The translations under genes were made by a program, and so were the position numbers. The notes under the pieces were generated by a model. The model made no database searches, had not been told where the DNA came from, and saw only the letters and a list, made by a program, of their open reading frames with translations. DNA of 64,000 nt from Acidobacteriota bacterium (lineage in GTDB: Bacteria > Acidobacteriota > Terriglobia > Bryobacterales > Bryobacteraceae). Each line of letters starts with the position of its first letter. Positions within the stretch are counted from its first letter, which is position 1. This document shows, one piece after another, positions 9,253-18,278 of the stretch. The DNA lies in NCBI GenBank assembly GCA_016185425.1, contig JACPNQ010000001.1, positions 62,001-126,000 of the forward strand, written 5' to 3'.

Positions 9253-11064
9253 CTATTTCATCTCCTCGACAATCTGCTGCAGCTCGGCCGGCATTTCCAT
9301 CAGCGAACGGCGCTCCAGGACGGGCTCTCCGTCGTTGCCCTTCCGCAGGACGATATTGAACTTGCCGCACTCCGCGCTCTTCTCCGGGAAATCGTCGCGG
9401 AAATGAGCGCCGCGGCTCTCCCTCCGCTCGGCCGCCGCGCGAGCAATCAGCTCGGACACGGTGAGCAAATTGGGCAGATCCATGGCAGTGTGCCAGCCGT
9501 TGTTGAATTCGCGGTTGCCCGGCACGAACACCTTCTCCGCTCTCTTCCGCAGCTTGGCGATCTCATCAATCGCCTGCTGCATCTCGTCCTCTACACGCAC
9601 GATACCGACTTTGTCCTGCATCATGTCCTGCAGTTCGAACTGCACCGCGTAGGGGCTCTCTCCGCCGGTGCGTTCGAACGGCTCTAACGCGGCACGCGCG
9701 GCCGTTTCAATCTGCGCACTGTCGATCGCCGCGGCGCTATTCTCCTTCGCGTACTTCGCCGCATACTCGCCGGCACGGTTGCCGAACACCAACAGGTCGG
9801 ACAGCGAATTCCCGCCCAACCGGTTAGCGCCATGCAAGCCCGCCGCGCATTCGCCCGCCGCGAACAGTCCCGGCACCGCGGACATCTGCGAGTCGGCGTC
9901 CACCTTCACGCCGCCCATCATGTAATGCGTCGTTGGGCCTACCTCCATCGGATCTTTCGTGATGTCGATATCGCCAAGTTGTTTGAATTGGTGATACATG
10001 CTCGGTAGCTTGCGCTTGATGTGTTCCGCGCCGTTAGGCACGCGCTCTTTGATCCAGGCGATGTCGAGAAACACGCCGCCGTGCGGGCTCCCGCGTCCCT
10101 CGCGCACTTCGCGCTGGATGCACCGCGCAACGTGGTCGCGCGTCAACAGTTCCGGTGGCCGCCGCGCCTCCTTGTCGCCCTGGGTATACCGCCAACCCTC
10201 CTCTTCGTTATCCGCGGTCTGGTTCTTGTAGAGTGGCGGGATATCGTCGAACATGAACCGCTTGCCGTCCTTGTTCCGGAGCACGCCGCCCTCTCCGCGC
10301 ACGCCTTCCGTTACCAGAATTCCGCGCACGCTGGGCGGCCACACCATCCCTGTCGGATGGAACTGCACGAACTCCATATCCAGCAACTCCGCGCCGGCGT
10401 GATACGCCAGCGAATGGCCATCGCCCGTATACTCCCAGCTATTGCTGGTGATTTTGAACGCGCGCCCGATACCGCCCGTGGCCAGCACCACTGCCTTCGC
10501 GCGAAACAGGCGAAACCGTCCGCGCTCACGGTCGTAGCAGAAGGCGCCGGCGATACGGTCGCCATCCTTCAGCAGCGTTAGCACAGTGACTTCCATGTGG
10601 AAGTCGATGCCCTGATGAATACCGTGGTCCTGCAGCGTCCGGATCATCTCCAGGCCCGTACGATCACCGACGTGCGCCAGTCGCGGGTAGCGGTGTCCGC
10701 CGAAATTGCGCTGCAGAATCCCGCCCTCTTTCGTGCGGTCAAACAACGCGCCCCACCGCTCCAACTCGCGGACGCGCTCCGGCGCCTCCTGCGCGTGCAG
10801 TTGTGCCATACGCCAGTTGTTCAGGTACTGCCCGCCGCGCATCGTATCGGCGAAATGAACGCGCCAACTGTCGCGGCTGTCGACGTTGCCCATCGCCGCC
10901 GCCACGCCGCCCTCCGCCATCACTGTGTGCGCCTTCCCAAGCAGCGATTTGCTGACGACTCCTACCTTAACGCCTGCGGCGGAGGCCTTCACCGCCGCGC
11001 TCAAGCCGGCGCCGCCAGCGCCGATAATCAGGACGTCGTGCTCCAGCGTTTGATATTCGGTCAT
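9253..11064 (-). CDS. sdhA: Succinate dehydrogenase/fumarate reductase flavoprotein subunit
   Basis: A protein of 603 residues. It has the N-terminal FAD dinucleotide fold 'HDVLIIGAGGAGLSAAVKA', the substrate-site region 'EFVQFHPTGMVWPPSVRGIL' with 'TEGVRGEGGVLRNKDGKRF', 'PTTHYMMGGVKVDAD', and 'GANRLGGNSLSDLLVFGNRA'. It oxidises succinate to fumarate with covalently bound FAD at the cytoplasmic face. The insertion 'YKNQTADNEEEGWRYTQGD' resembles Rv0248c-type Sdh1 subunits. Its ATG directly follows the sdhC stop (TAG-ATG) and its stop is 2 bp from sdhB, so the three subunits are expected to be co-translated. Confidence 0.97.
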   Translation of the reverse strand: MTEYQTLEHDVLIIGAGGAGLSAAVKASAAGVKVGVVSKSLLGKAHTVMAEGGVAAAMGNVDSRDSWRVHFADTMRGGQYLNNWRMAQLHAQEAPERVRELERWGALFDRTKEGGILQRNFGGHRYPRLAHVGDRTGLEMIRTLQDHGIHQGIDFHMEVTVLTLLKDGDRIAGAFCYDRERGRFRLFRAKAVVLATGGIGRAFKITSNSWEYTGDGHSLAYHAGAELLDMEFVQFHPTGMVWPPSVRGILVTEGVRGEGGVLRNKDGKRFMFDDIPPLYKNQTADNEEEGWRYTQGDKEARRPPELLTRDHVARCIQREVREGRGSPHGGVFLDIAWIKERVPNGAEHIKRKLPSMYHQFKQLGDIDITKDPMEVGPTTHYMMGGVKVDADSQMSAVPGLFAAGECAAGLHGANRLGGNSLSDLLVFGNRAGEYAAKYAKENSAAAIDSAQIETAARAALEPFERTGGESPYAVQFELQDMMQDKVGIVRVEDEMQQAIDEIAKLRKRAEKVFVPGNREFNNGWHTAMDLPNLLTVSELIARAAAERRESRGAHFRDDFPEKSAECGKFNIVLRKGNDGEPVLERRSLMEMPAELQQIVEEMK

Positions 11065-11847
11065 CTACAGAATTCTCCAGTCGTGCCAGATGCCCATCGA
11101 ACAGAGACGGACATACAAGTCGGAAAAGCCCACGGAAAACAGGCTGAACCAGGCGAAGCGCATGTGCCGTTTGTTCAGACAGGTCGAACCGTCGTAGGCG
11201 CTCTTGCGCAGCGGCGACTTCGATATCACGTCCAGCTTGCCTCCCACCAGGTGCCGCAGCGAGTGGCAACCCAGTGTGTAAGAAGCGAGCAGCGCCGTGT
11301 TCGCCGCCAGAATCAGCGTTCCGGCTCCGATACCGAAACCATCAGCGAACCACATTGCTTCCCAGACGTCGTGGGCTAAAAGCACGATGAAGATGAGTGC
11401 GAGGTAGAGGAAGTAGCGATGTATGTTTTGAATGATCAGCGGGAACGATTGCTCGCCGCAGTAGGAGTTGCGCGGTTCGCCGACGGCGCAGTTGACGGGA
11501 TCTGCCCAGAACGCTTTGTAATAAGCGCCGCGGTAGTAATAGCAGGTAAAGCGGAACCCGCCGGGCGCCCATAGAATGAGCAGTGCGGCAGAAAACGGCA
11601 TCCAGCCTGGCCACCATGGCGGTTTCGGTCCAAACCAGGCGTGTGCGGAACCAAAGATTTCCGGTGAGTAGAAAGGGGAGAGATATCCGCCGAAGCGGTA
11701 GTGGTCTCCCTGGAACGCAGCCCAGGTTGAGTAAACGATAAAAGTGCTGAGGCCGAGAAAAACGGCAAGCGGCTGAAGCCACCAGTTGTCCCGGCGGGAA
11801 GTCTGGCCAAAGCCGCCATTTTTCAGCGGGACATCAATCGAGGACAA
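11065..11847 (-). CDS. sdhC: Succinate dehydrogenase membrane anchor subunit (Sdh1 / type-F-like)
   Basis: A multi-pass membrane protein, 260 residues from a TTG start at 11847. I chose TTG because a near-perfect Shine-Dalgarno (AGGGGAGGTGA, about 11851-11861) lies 7 nt upstream of it; three in-frame ATGs further up (from 11928) have none. Membrane helices include 'PLAVFLGLSTFIVYSTWAAF', 'GWMPFSAALLILWAPGGF', 'YFLYLALIFIVLLAHDVW' and 'GAGTLILAANTALLASYTLG'. Conserved histidines ('NIHRYFLYL', 'GCHSLRHLVGG') probably ligate haem. It resembles Rv0249c-type single-chain anchors; no separate sdhD is present. Confidence 0.88.
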   Translation of the reverse strand: MSSIDVPLKNGGFGQTSRRDNWWLQPLAVFLGLSTFIVYSTWAAFQGDHYRFGGYLSPFYSPEIFGSAHAWFGPKPPWWPGWMPFSAALLILWAPGGFRFTCYYYRGAYYKAFWADPVNCAVGEPRNSYCGEQSFPLIIQNIHRYFLYLALIFIVLLAHDVWEAMWFADGFGIGAGTLILAANTALLASYTLGCHSLRHLVGGKLDVISKSPLRKSAYDGSTCLNKRHMRFAWFSLFSVGFSDLYVRLCSMGIWHDWRIL

Positions 11848-11963
11848 CGAGTCACCTCCCCTGTGCGAATTCTGCGACATGGCCCTGAGGCCATGCGCTA
11901 GCATATCCGCGGCATTCGACGGATGCAAGGGGGCCCCACGCGCCCCAAAGTAGAAAGTTCCTA

Positions 11964-11992
11964 TTGATAGCTTCTCGCCTGACGCCTGTCAC
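11964..11992 (-). promoter_or_regulatory. Possible sigma-70 promoter of the sdh operon
   Basis: On the minus strand GTGACA (11987-11992) and TATCAA (11964-11969) are separated by exactly 17 bp, about 115 bp upstream of the sdhC start. The -35 matches 5 of 6 and the -10 matches 4 of 6 consensus bases. It is in the right place but only moderate in quality. Confidence 0.35.
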
Positions 11993-12335
11993 GAATCGAG
12001 AACCCGGAACGGGGAAATGATCTAACCTGCGACTGTGCAGTCAAGACGCCGCAGATCTGCGACTAAGACACTTGACACCCAAGTTACAATAAAAAGCAGA
12101 GAACATTCTTCCTTAAAGTCGGGCTAAACTCCAAACACACAAAATCGACGGAGCATCCCGGAAGTAATTGAAAACACACACTCGGAGCCCGACATATAAC
12201 CCGAGATAACCCAGGAACCCCGAGAGCTTAAATTAGGCCTCCCGCCAGCGCACCATCCCAGAAGTTATTGAAAACAAAGGCTAGCAACCCAGGCAAAACC
12301 CGAACTAACCCGAGCCCTCTCCAACTAACTTCCAG
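11993..12335. repeat. Intergenic stretch with a 100-bp-spaced imperfect direct repeat
   Basis: No gene is seen here. A 23-bp element at 12154-12176 (CATCCCGGAAGTAATTGAAA and 3 more bases) recurs at 12254-12276 with two mismatches, exactly 100 bp apart. Both copies are followed by AACCCGAG / AACCCAGG words (for example in 12197-12230 and 12286-12315). The stretch is visibly poorer in GC than the flanking genes. It may be two copies of an intergenic repeat family or a decayed element; function unknown. Confidence 0.6.
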
Positions 12336-13739
12336 TTACTGCCATCCGCCGCCCAACGCCCGGTAAAGCTGCACCACCGAATTCAATTCCTGATACCGCA
12401 TCTCCGTCAGCGCCAACTCACCCTGAAACAGATTCCTCTCCGAGTCGAGCACCTGTAGATAGCTCTCCATCCCGCCCTTGTATCGCAACGTGGACAGCCG
12501 GTCCGACTCGCGCAACGCCGCAACCAGAAGCTGCTGTTGCTCTCGCTGCTCCCGCGTCTTCGACAGCGACACCAGCGAGTCGGATACTTCCCGGAACGCC
12601 GTCTGCACCGTCTTCTGATACTGAATCGCCGCTTCGCGCTGTTGGGCTTCGCTGTACTTCACGCCGGACCGGATACGCCCCGCGTTGAAGATCGGCGCGG
12701 TTAGCGACGGAGCCACGTTCCACATCCGCGCCGGGCCAGTGAACAGCTCTTCCAGGTACCGGCTCTGGCCGCCCATAAATCCCGTCAGCGAAATCTGCGG
12801 GAAGTACAACGCCTTCGCCGCGCCAATGCGCGCGTTCGCCGCGATCAGCGACTGTTCCGCCTGCCGGATGTCCGGACGCCGCTCCAACAGCGACGATGGC
12901 AGCCCCGTCGGAACTTCGGCGGGAGCCATGAACGCCTCAAGCGGCTTGCCGCGCGATATCGCCGACGGATTCTTCCCAAGCAGCAGGCTCAAGGCATTCT
13001 CCGACAACGCTACGTTCCGTTCCGACGCCGCGATCTGCGCGTTCGCCGTCCGCAGCAACTGCTCGGCCTGGCTCACGTCGAGACCAGTAGCCGCGCCGCC
13101 CGCCCGCCGCACCTGCGTCAGACGCAAGCCATTCTCGGCGATCTCCTTGGTCTTCCGTGCGATCTCCAACTCCAGGTCCGCCGCGCGCATCTGGAAATAA
13201 CCGCGCGTCACCTCCGCCACTAGCGCCGTCTGCACGCCGTGCTTCGCTTCATCTGTCGCCAGATAATCGGCCAGCGCCGCGGCTTTCAAGCTCCGGATAC
13301 GGCCCCAAATATCGAGCTCCCAACTCAAGCCCAATCCCGCCTGCGTATAGCTCACATCGAGATTGGCTGAACGCGGAACGAACACCGCGGAGCCGACCGT
13401 CGACGAGCGGCTCGACGTGAACTGCGCGCTTGCGTTCAACTGTGGCAGTTGCGCCGAGCGAGTGATACCGTACTGCGCCCGAGCTTGCTGCACGCGCTCC
13501 GCCGCCGACCGCAGGTCGAAGTTGTTCTTCAGCGCTTCGTCGATCAAGCCGTTCAACACCGGATCGTCGAACTTCTCATACAGCTTTCCGTCCGCAATCG
13601 ACGGCGCTGTGACCGCTTCCGCGGCCGCTCCGCGAAACTCCGCCGGAGCGTTCACGTCAGGCCGCTTGTACTTCGGACCCCGCGCGAACGCTGGGACTGT
13701 CAGGCTGGCGGCAAGAAGGATAGTGATTGGGAGTCTCAT
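12336..13739 (-). CDS. RND efflux outer-membrane factor (OprM/NodT/TolC family)
   Basis: A protein of 467 residues from ATG 13739 (MRLPITILLAASLTVPAFA), which overlaps the pump stop by ATGA. Family marks are 'GPKYKRPDVNAP', two OEP repeats rich in 'LRSAAERVQQARAQYGITRS' and 'ANAQIAASERNVALSENAL', and 'LPSSLLERRPDIRQAEQSL'. It would form the trimeric outer-membrane channel of the tripartite pump. Oddity: OprM-like proteins usually have a lipobox Cys just before G-P-x-Y-x-R-P; here the position reads 'FARGPKYKRP' with no Cys, so it is probably not lipidated. It is the last gene of the efflux operon. Confidence 0.93.
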   Translation of the reverse strand: MRLPITILLAASLTVPAFARGPKYKRPDVNAPAEFRGAAAEAVTAPSIADGKLYEKFDDPVLNGLIDEALKNNFDLRSAAERVQQARAQYGITRSAQLPQLNASAQFTSSRSSTVGSAVFVPRSANLDVSYTQAGLGLSWELDIWGRIRSLKAAALADYLATDEAKHGVQTALVAEVTRGYFQMRAADLELEIARKTKEIAENGLRLTQVRRAGGAATGLDVSQAEQLLRTANAQIAASERNVALSENALSLLLGKNPSAISRGKPLEAFMAPAEVPTGLPSSLLERRPDIRQAEQSLIAANARIGAAKALYFPQISLTGFMGGQSRYLEELFTGPARMWNVAPSLTAPIFNAGRIRSGVKYSEAQQREAAIQYQKTVQTAFREVSDSLVSLSKTREQREQQQLLVAALRESDRLSTLRYKGGMESYLQVLDSERNLFQGELALTEMRYQELNSVVQLYRALGGGWQ

Positions 13740-16700
13740 GCTTGTACTCCTTTCAAAGACTCGATTGCGGGCTGTTCCGCGGAGCGGCGCCATTGGACGA
13801 ACCGCTGCGCGAGCACATAAAGCACAGGCACCAGAAAAACCGCGATCAGTGTCGACGCGCTCATGCCGGAGAACACCGTCGTTCCAAGCGCGCGCCGCGA
13901 TGCCCCGCCAGCGCCCGAAGCGTAGAGCAGCGGTACCACGCCGAGAATGAAGGCGAAGGAGGTCATGATGATCGGCCGTATGCGGAGGCGTGAAGCCTCA
14001 ACAGCCGCGTCAATCACGGAGAGTCCTTCCTCGTGCTTCAGCTTGGCGAACTCGACGATCAGAATCGCGTTCTTCGAAGCGAGTCCGATCAACGTGACAA
14101 TACCGATCTGCGCATATACGTCGTAGGCGTAAGCGCGGGATAGGATTCCCATCATCGCGCCGAATACCCCGATCGGAATCGCGAGCACGACAGCGAGCGG
14201 AATCACCCAGCTCTCATACAGCGCGGCGAGGAACAGAAATACCAGCAGCGCGGCGAAGCCGAAGATGTAGATCTCCTTGCCCTCGCTCAGTTTCTGCTGG
14301 AATACCGTGCCCGTCCACTCATACGAGAAACCCTGCGGCAGCACTCTGCCCGCAATGCGCTCCATAGCGGCAACCGCCTGTCCGGAGGTCGCGCCTGGCG
14401 CCGCCGAGCCGATGATACTTGCCGTGCGATAGCGGTTGTATCGGTAAACCACATCCGGCGAGCCGACCGGTGTCACCGTCAACATCGTGCTGAGCGGAAC
14501 CATGTCGTTGTTCGCCGTGCGCACATAGAAGCGGTTGATGTCTTCCGGGCGGCTGCGCACATCCTGCTCGGCCTGCATAATCACACGCCACGTGCGCCCG
14601 AACCGGTTGAAGTCATTCACATAGAGCCCGCCGAGAAACGTTTGCAGCGAGTCGTAAACGTCGGTCGTCGGAATGCCCAGCGTCTGCGCCTTCTCCACAT
14701 CGAGGCTCACCTGGTATCCCGGAATCGAGACACGGAACGCGCTGACAACGTTCGTCAGCGACGGGTCCTTCCTCGCCTCGTCAATCAGCCGCTGTGTCGC
14801 ATCCGCCAGCGATTGCAGATCGCCGCCGGCGCGGTCCTGCAGCATGAATTCGAATCCGCCTGCCGTTCCCAAACCAAGAATCGGCGGCAAGCCGAAGCCG
14901 AACACGAACGCTTCCTTCATCGGGAAGAGCCGCATATTGACCTGCTGCAGGATCGACGCGAACTGGAGACTCGCCGCTTTCCGCTCGTCCCACGATTTCA
15001 TCGCGACGATCACCGTGGCGACGTTCGAATTATTCGTTCTGGTCGTAATGTCCAGACCGCCGAGGACCGTCGTCTGCGAAACACCGGGAATCGCGAGAAC
15101 GGCTTTCTCCACATCGCGGGTCACCATGTCCGTGCGTTCCAGCGTCGCCCCATCGGGTAGCCGCACCGCGATGAAAATGACACCCTGATCTTCATCGGGC
15201 AAAAAGCCCGTGGGCACAATCTTGAACAGCCCGCCTGTGGCCGCGTAGAAACCGCCCAGGATCAGCAGCGAGATCGCCGCGCGCCGGATGAAGAACTTCA
15301 CGCCGGTCACGTAGCCGTTCGTCGCCCGCGCAAACAGCGAATTGAACTTCGCGAAGAACCAGCCGAGCGGACCGCCCGTCGTCTTCTCCGGCCGCAACAG
15401 CATCGCGCTCAGCGCCGGGCTGAGCGTCAACGCGCTGACAGCCGAGAGCAGCACGGAGGCCGCGATCGTCAGTGCAAACTGCCGGTAGATCTGGCCGCTG
15501 ATGCCGCCAAGGAACGCCACCGGAATGAACACCGCGCTCAGCACCAGTGCGATCGCGACCACCGGGCCCGAGACTTCGCTCATCGCCTTGATCGTCGCTT
15601 CACGCGGGGACATGCCGTGGTCGATGTTGTGCTGTACCGCCTCCACAACGACGATGGCGTCGTCGACCACGATGCCAATCGCCAGCACCAGGCCGAACAT
15701 ACTCGTCATGTTGATGCTGAAGCCCAGCAGCGGGAACAGCGCGAAGGTGCCGACAATCGAAACCGGCACGGCGAGCAGAGGAATCAGCGTCGCGCGCCAG
15801 TTCTGCAGAAACACGAACACCACCAGAATCACCAGCAGGATCGCCTCAATCAGTGTCTGGAGTACGTCCTTGATCGCGGCGCGCGGGAACAGCGTCGCGT
15901 CGTAGCTGATCGTGTAATCGATACCGGCCGGAAAGTTCTGCTTGGCTTCGGCGAGGAACTTCTTCACGCGGTCGCCGGTGTCGACGGCGTTCGCGCCGGG
16001 CGATAGATAGACGATCATCACCGCCGCCGGCTTGCCGCCCAGGCGGTTGAATGCCTTGTAATCTTGCGCGCCCAATTCCACGCGCCCGATATCGCGCAGC
16101 CGCAACAGGGATCCGTCGGGCTCGGCGCGGATGATGATGTTCGCAAACTGCCCCGGTTCCTTCAGACGTCCGGAAGCGGTAACAGGATATTGAAAATCGG
16201 TCCCCAACGCGGACGGCGATTGACCGATTGCGCCCGCCGGATTCTGGCGGTTTTGCGCCTGAATCGCCCGGTTCACATCCGTGGCCGTCAGCCCAAGCTT
16301 CGCCATTTTGTCCGGATTGATCCAGACGCGCATTCCGTAATCCTGGTTCGCGGCTACGCGAGCCTCGCCAACGCCGGGAAGGCTGGCGATCTTATCGACA
16401 AGGTTGATGGTCGCGAAGTTCGAAAGGAACAGCGAATCGTAGCGATCGTCGGTTGAAGTCACGCCAACCGCGAATAGAAACGCCGACGACACCTTCTTCA
16501 CCGTCACGCCGATGCGCTGCACTTCGGGCGGCAGCGACGGCAGGGCGAGATTCACTTTGTTCTGTGTGCGCACCGTCGCCATTTCGATGTCGGTGCCGAG
16601 TTCGTACGTCACGTCGATCGTCAGCACGCCGTCGTTGGAGCTGCGCGAGTAGTAGTAAAGCATGCCGTCCAGGCCGACGAGCTGTTGCTCAATCGGCTGC

Positions 16701-16885
16701 GCGACGGTGCTTTCCAAGTCCTGCGCGTTGCCGCCGCGATACGTGGCGACAATCTGCACCACCGGAGGAACCACTTCGGGATAACTGGCGACAGGGAGCG
16801 TGGGAATCGCCACGGCCCCAAGGATGACGATTACCAGCGCGATAACGATAGCGAAGACGGGCCGGTCGACAAAGAAACGTGCCAT
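13736..16885 (-). CDS. RND efflux pump permease, HAE1 family (AcrB/MexB-like)
   Basis: 1049 residues, the normal length. It starts MARFFVDRPVFAIVIALVIV. The proton-relay Asp pair is in 'LAIGIVVDDAIVVVEAVQHN' (TM4) and the partner Lys in 'GLASKNAILIVEFAKLKHEEG' (TM10). Also typical are 'GYVTGVKFFIRRAA', 'PTGFLPDEDQGVIF' and 'ILGVVPLLYASGAGGASR'. It is an inner-membrane proton-driven exporter of amphiphilic compounds. It starts 3 bp after the membrane-fusion gene and overlaps the outer-membrane gene, so it is the centre of a three-gene operon. Confidence 0.97.
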   Translation of the reverse strand: MARFFVDRPVFAIVIALVIVILGAVAIPTLPVASYPEVVPPVVQIVATYRGGNAQDLESTVAQPIEQQLVGLDGMLYYYSRSSNDGVLTIDVTYELGTDIEMATVRTQNKVNLALPSLPPEVQRIGVTVKKVSSAFLFAVGVTSTDDRYDSLFLSNFATINLVDKIASLPGVGEARVAANQDYGMRVWINPDKMAKLGLTATDVNRAIQAQNRQNPAGAIGQSPSALGTDFQYPVTASGRLKEPGQFANIIIRAEPDGSLLRLRDIGRVELGAQDYKAFNRLGGKPAAVMIVYLSPGANAVDTGDRVKKFLAEAKQNFPAGIDYTISYDATLFPRAAIKDVLQTLIEAILLVILVVFVFLQNWRATLIPLLAVPVSIVGTFALFPLLGFSINMTSMFGLVLAIGIVVDDAIVVVEAVQHNIDHGMSPREATIKAMSEVSGPVVAIALVLSAVFIPVAFLGGISGQIYRQFALTIAASVLLSAVSALTLSPALSAMLLRPEKTTGGPLGWFFAKFNSLFARATNGYVTGVKFFIRRAAISLLILGGFYAATGGLFKIVPTGFLPDEDQGVIFIAVRLPDGATLERTDMVTRDVEKAVLAIPGVSQTTVLGGLDITTRTNNSNVATVIVAMKSWDERKAASLQFASILQQVNMRLFPMKEAFVFGFGLPPILGLGTAGGFEFMLQDRAGGDLQSLADATQRLIDEARKDPSLTNVVSAFRVSIPGYQVSLDVEKAQTLGIPTTDVYDSLQTFLGGLYVNDFNRFGRTWRVIMQAEQDVRSRPEDINRFYVRTANNDMVPLSTMLTVTPVGSPDVVYRYNRYRTASIIGSAAPGATSGQAVAAMERIAGRVLPQGFSYEWTGTVFQQKLSEGKEIYIFGFAALLVFLFLAALYESWVIPLAVVLAIPIGVFGAMMGILSRAYAYDVYAQIGIVTLIGLASKNAILIVEFAKLKHEEGLSVIDAAVEASRLRIRPIIMTSFAFILGVVPLLYASGAGGASRRALGTTVFSGMSASTLIAVFLVPVLYVLAQRFVQWRRSAEQPAIESLKGVQA

Positions 16886-16888
16886 GGC

Positions 16889-18190
16889 TTATAACACCGG
16901 TGCTTTCTGTGTGGCTTGTCGCGCAACGTACGGTTCGGTACGGACAGGTGTACCGGGACGAACCTTCTGCAAACCCTCGACGATGACCCGATCGCCTTCC
17001 TTCACGCCTTGCAGGACGATCCAGCGGTCACCCACGCGCTCGCCGGTGGAGATACCACGCGCGAGCACCTTGTCATCCGGGCCGACAGTCAGCACGGATT
17101 GCAATCCCTGCAAGTCCGTTACGGCGCGCTGCGGCACCAGCAATGCATTTCGGCGATCCTCAATGCTCACACGCACGCGGCCGAACTGGCCGGGCAGGAT
17201 GTTGCCCTGCGGATTCGGAAAGGTTGCCTGCAACTCCAGCGTGCCGGTCTTCGAGTCCACCTGGTTGACAGTGTTTTCGATCTTGCCCTTTTCCGGATGA
17301 ATTGTTCCGTCCGCCAGCACGAGCTGCAGTGGAATATTCGCCGAGCCCGTCAGCGCCTTGCGCCTTTTGTATTCGAAGTACTCCGACTCGCTCAGCTTGA
17401 AGCGGACCCAGATCGGATTCAAAGGAACGATCGTCGTCAGAGGCTGCGGCGACGCGGGATTCACCAGTCCGCCGACCTGCACCAGGCTGTCGCCGATGCG
17501 CCCGCTGATTGGCGCACGGATCGTGGCGTATTCAAGATTCAACTCGGCGGTCCGTACCAGGGCGTTATTCGAAACGATCTGCGCGCGCGACGTATCGAGC
17601 TGCGCTTTCGTCGAGAGCTTGATCTGCTGCACGTTCGCTTCGCGCGCCTTGACGTTCGCCTCGTTGGCGCGCAGCGCGGCGGTCGCGTTGTCGAGATCCT
17701 GCTGCGGGGCGGCATCTTGCGTGACGAGCGGCGTCAAGCGATCAACGTCCTGCCGCGCCTTTAAAAGGTTTGCGCGAGCCTGCGCAAGATCGGCTTCTGC
17801 CTGCAACAGCGCCACCTGCTGCCGCGCGAATTCTTCGCTCGCCTCGCTCTGTTTCAAGTCGCCGCGCGCCTTGTCGACAGACGCTTGATAGGGGCGGAGG
17901 TCCAGCAAGTAAAGGGGGTCGCCCGCTCGAACGTCGGAGCCGACTTGGAATAGCCGCTTCTCCACGTTGCCGGTTACGCGTCCGCGAACTTCCACCATGT
18001 CACGTGCAAAAGTCTGCGCGGCGTACTCCTGATAAATCGGTACGTCCTCAGCTTGTAGAGTGACGACGGAAACTGCCGCCGGCGGAGGAGCAGCGGCGGC
18101 TTGCTGATGTTTTGTTTGGCACCCGGACAGCGCGATGGCGGCGCCTGTCACGATCAAAATCCCTAGCGGAAGTATTGCCTTGTTCTTCAT
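16889..18190 (-). CDS. RND efflux periplasmic membrane-fusion lipoprotein (AcrA/MexA-like)
   Basis: 433 residues from ATG 18190 (MKNKAILPLGILIVTG); an upstream in-frame TTG (18196) is less likely. The lipobox is 'ALSGC'. Domains in order: lipoyl half ('DVPIYQEYAAQTFARDMVEV'), long alpha-hairpin ('GDLKQSEASEEFARQQVALL', 'ATAALRANEANVKAREANV'), second lipoyl half ('YATIRAPISGRIGDSLVQVG'), beta-barrel and membrane-proximal domain. It bridges pump and channel. It is the first gene of the operon; a sigma-54-type promoter ends about 20 bp upstream of the start, giving a very short leader. Confidence 0.95.
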   Translation of the reverse strand: MKNKAILPLGILIVTGAAIALSGCQTKHQQAAAAPPPAAVSVVTLQAEDVPIYQEYAAQTFARDMVEVRGRVTGNVEKRLFQVGSDVRAGDPLYLLDLRPYQASVDKARGDLKQSEASEEFARQQVALLQAEADLAQARANLLKARQDVDRLTPLVTQDAAPQQDLDNATAALRANEANVKAREANVQQIKLSTKAQLDTSRAQIVSNNALVRTAELNLEYATIRAPISGRIGDSLVQVGGLVNPASPQPLTTIVPLNPIWVRFKLSESEYFEYKRRKALTGSANIPLQLVLADGTIHPEKGKIENTVNQVDSKTGTLELQATFPNPQGNILPGQFGRVRVSIEDRRNALLVPQRAVTDLQGLQSVLTVGPDDKVLARGISTGERVGDRWIVLQGVKEGDRVIVEGLQKVRPGTPVRTEPYVARQATQKAPVL

Positions 18191-18211
18191 GATCAACTCT
18201 GCCTATGTAAA

Positions 18212-18227
18212 TGCACCCGGCATGCCA
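18212..18227 (-). promoter_or_regulatory. Sigma-54 (RpoN) type -24/-12 promoter of the efflux operon
   Basis: On the minus strand the bases read TGGCATGCCGGGTGCA. This matches TGGCAYRNNNNYTGCW at every fixed position except the base before TGC. GG and GC are 10 bp apart as required. Predicted initiation is near 18201, about 11 nt before the ATG of the membrane-fusion gene. A sigma-54 activator gene lies 0.4 kb upstream on the same strand. Confidence 0.72.
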
Positions 18228-18278
18228 ATCGACTAGTGCTTTGAATGCAAAGGAGATAATGAGAATTCTCCGTTTAGC

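Noticed and set aside
12072..12090. TTGACA followed by TACAAT on the plus strand
   Set aside because: The spacing is only 7 bp and no plus-strand gene follows, so it cannot be a sigma-70 promoter.
18261..18270. GAGAATTCTC palindrome
   Set aside because: It is short and without partner elements; it is listed only as part of the regulatory spacer.
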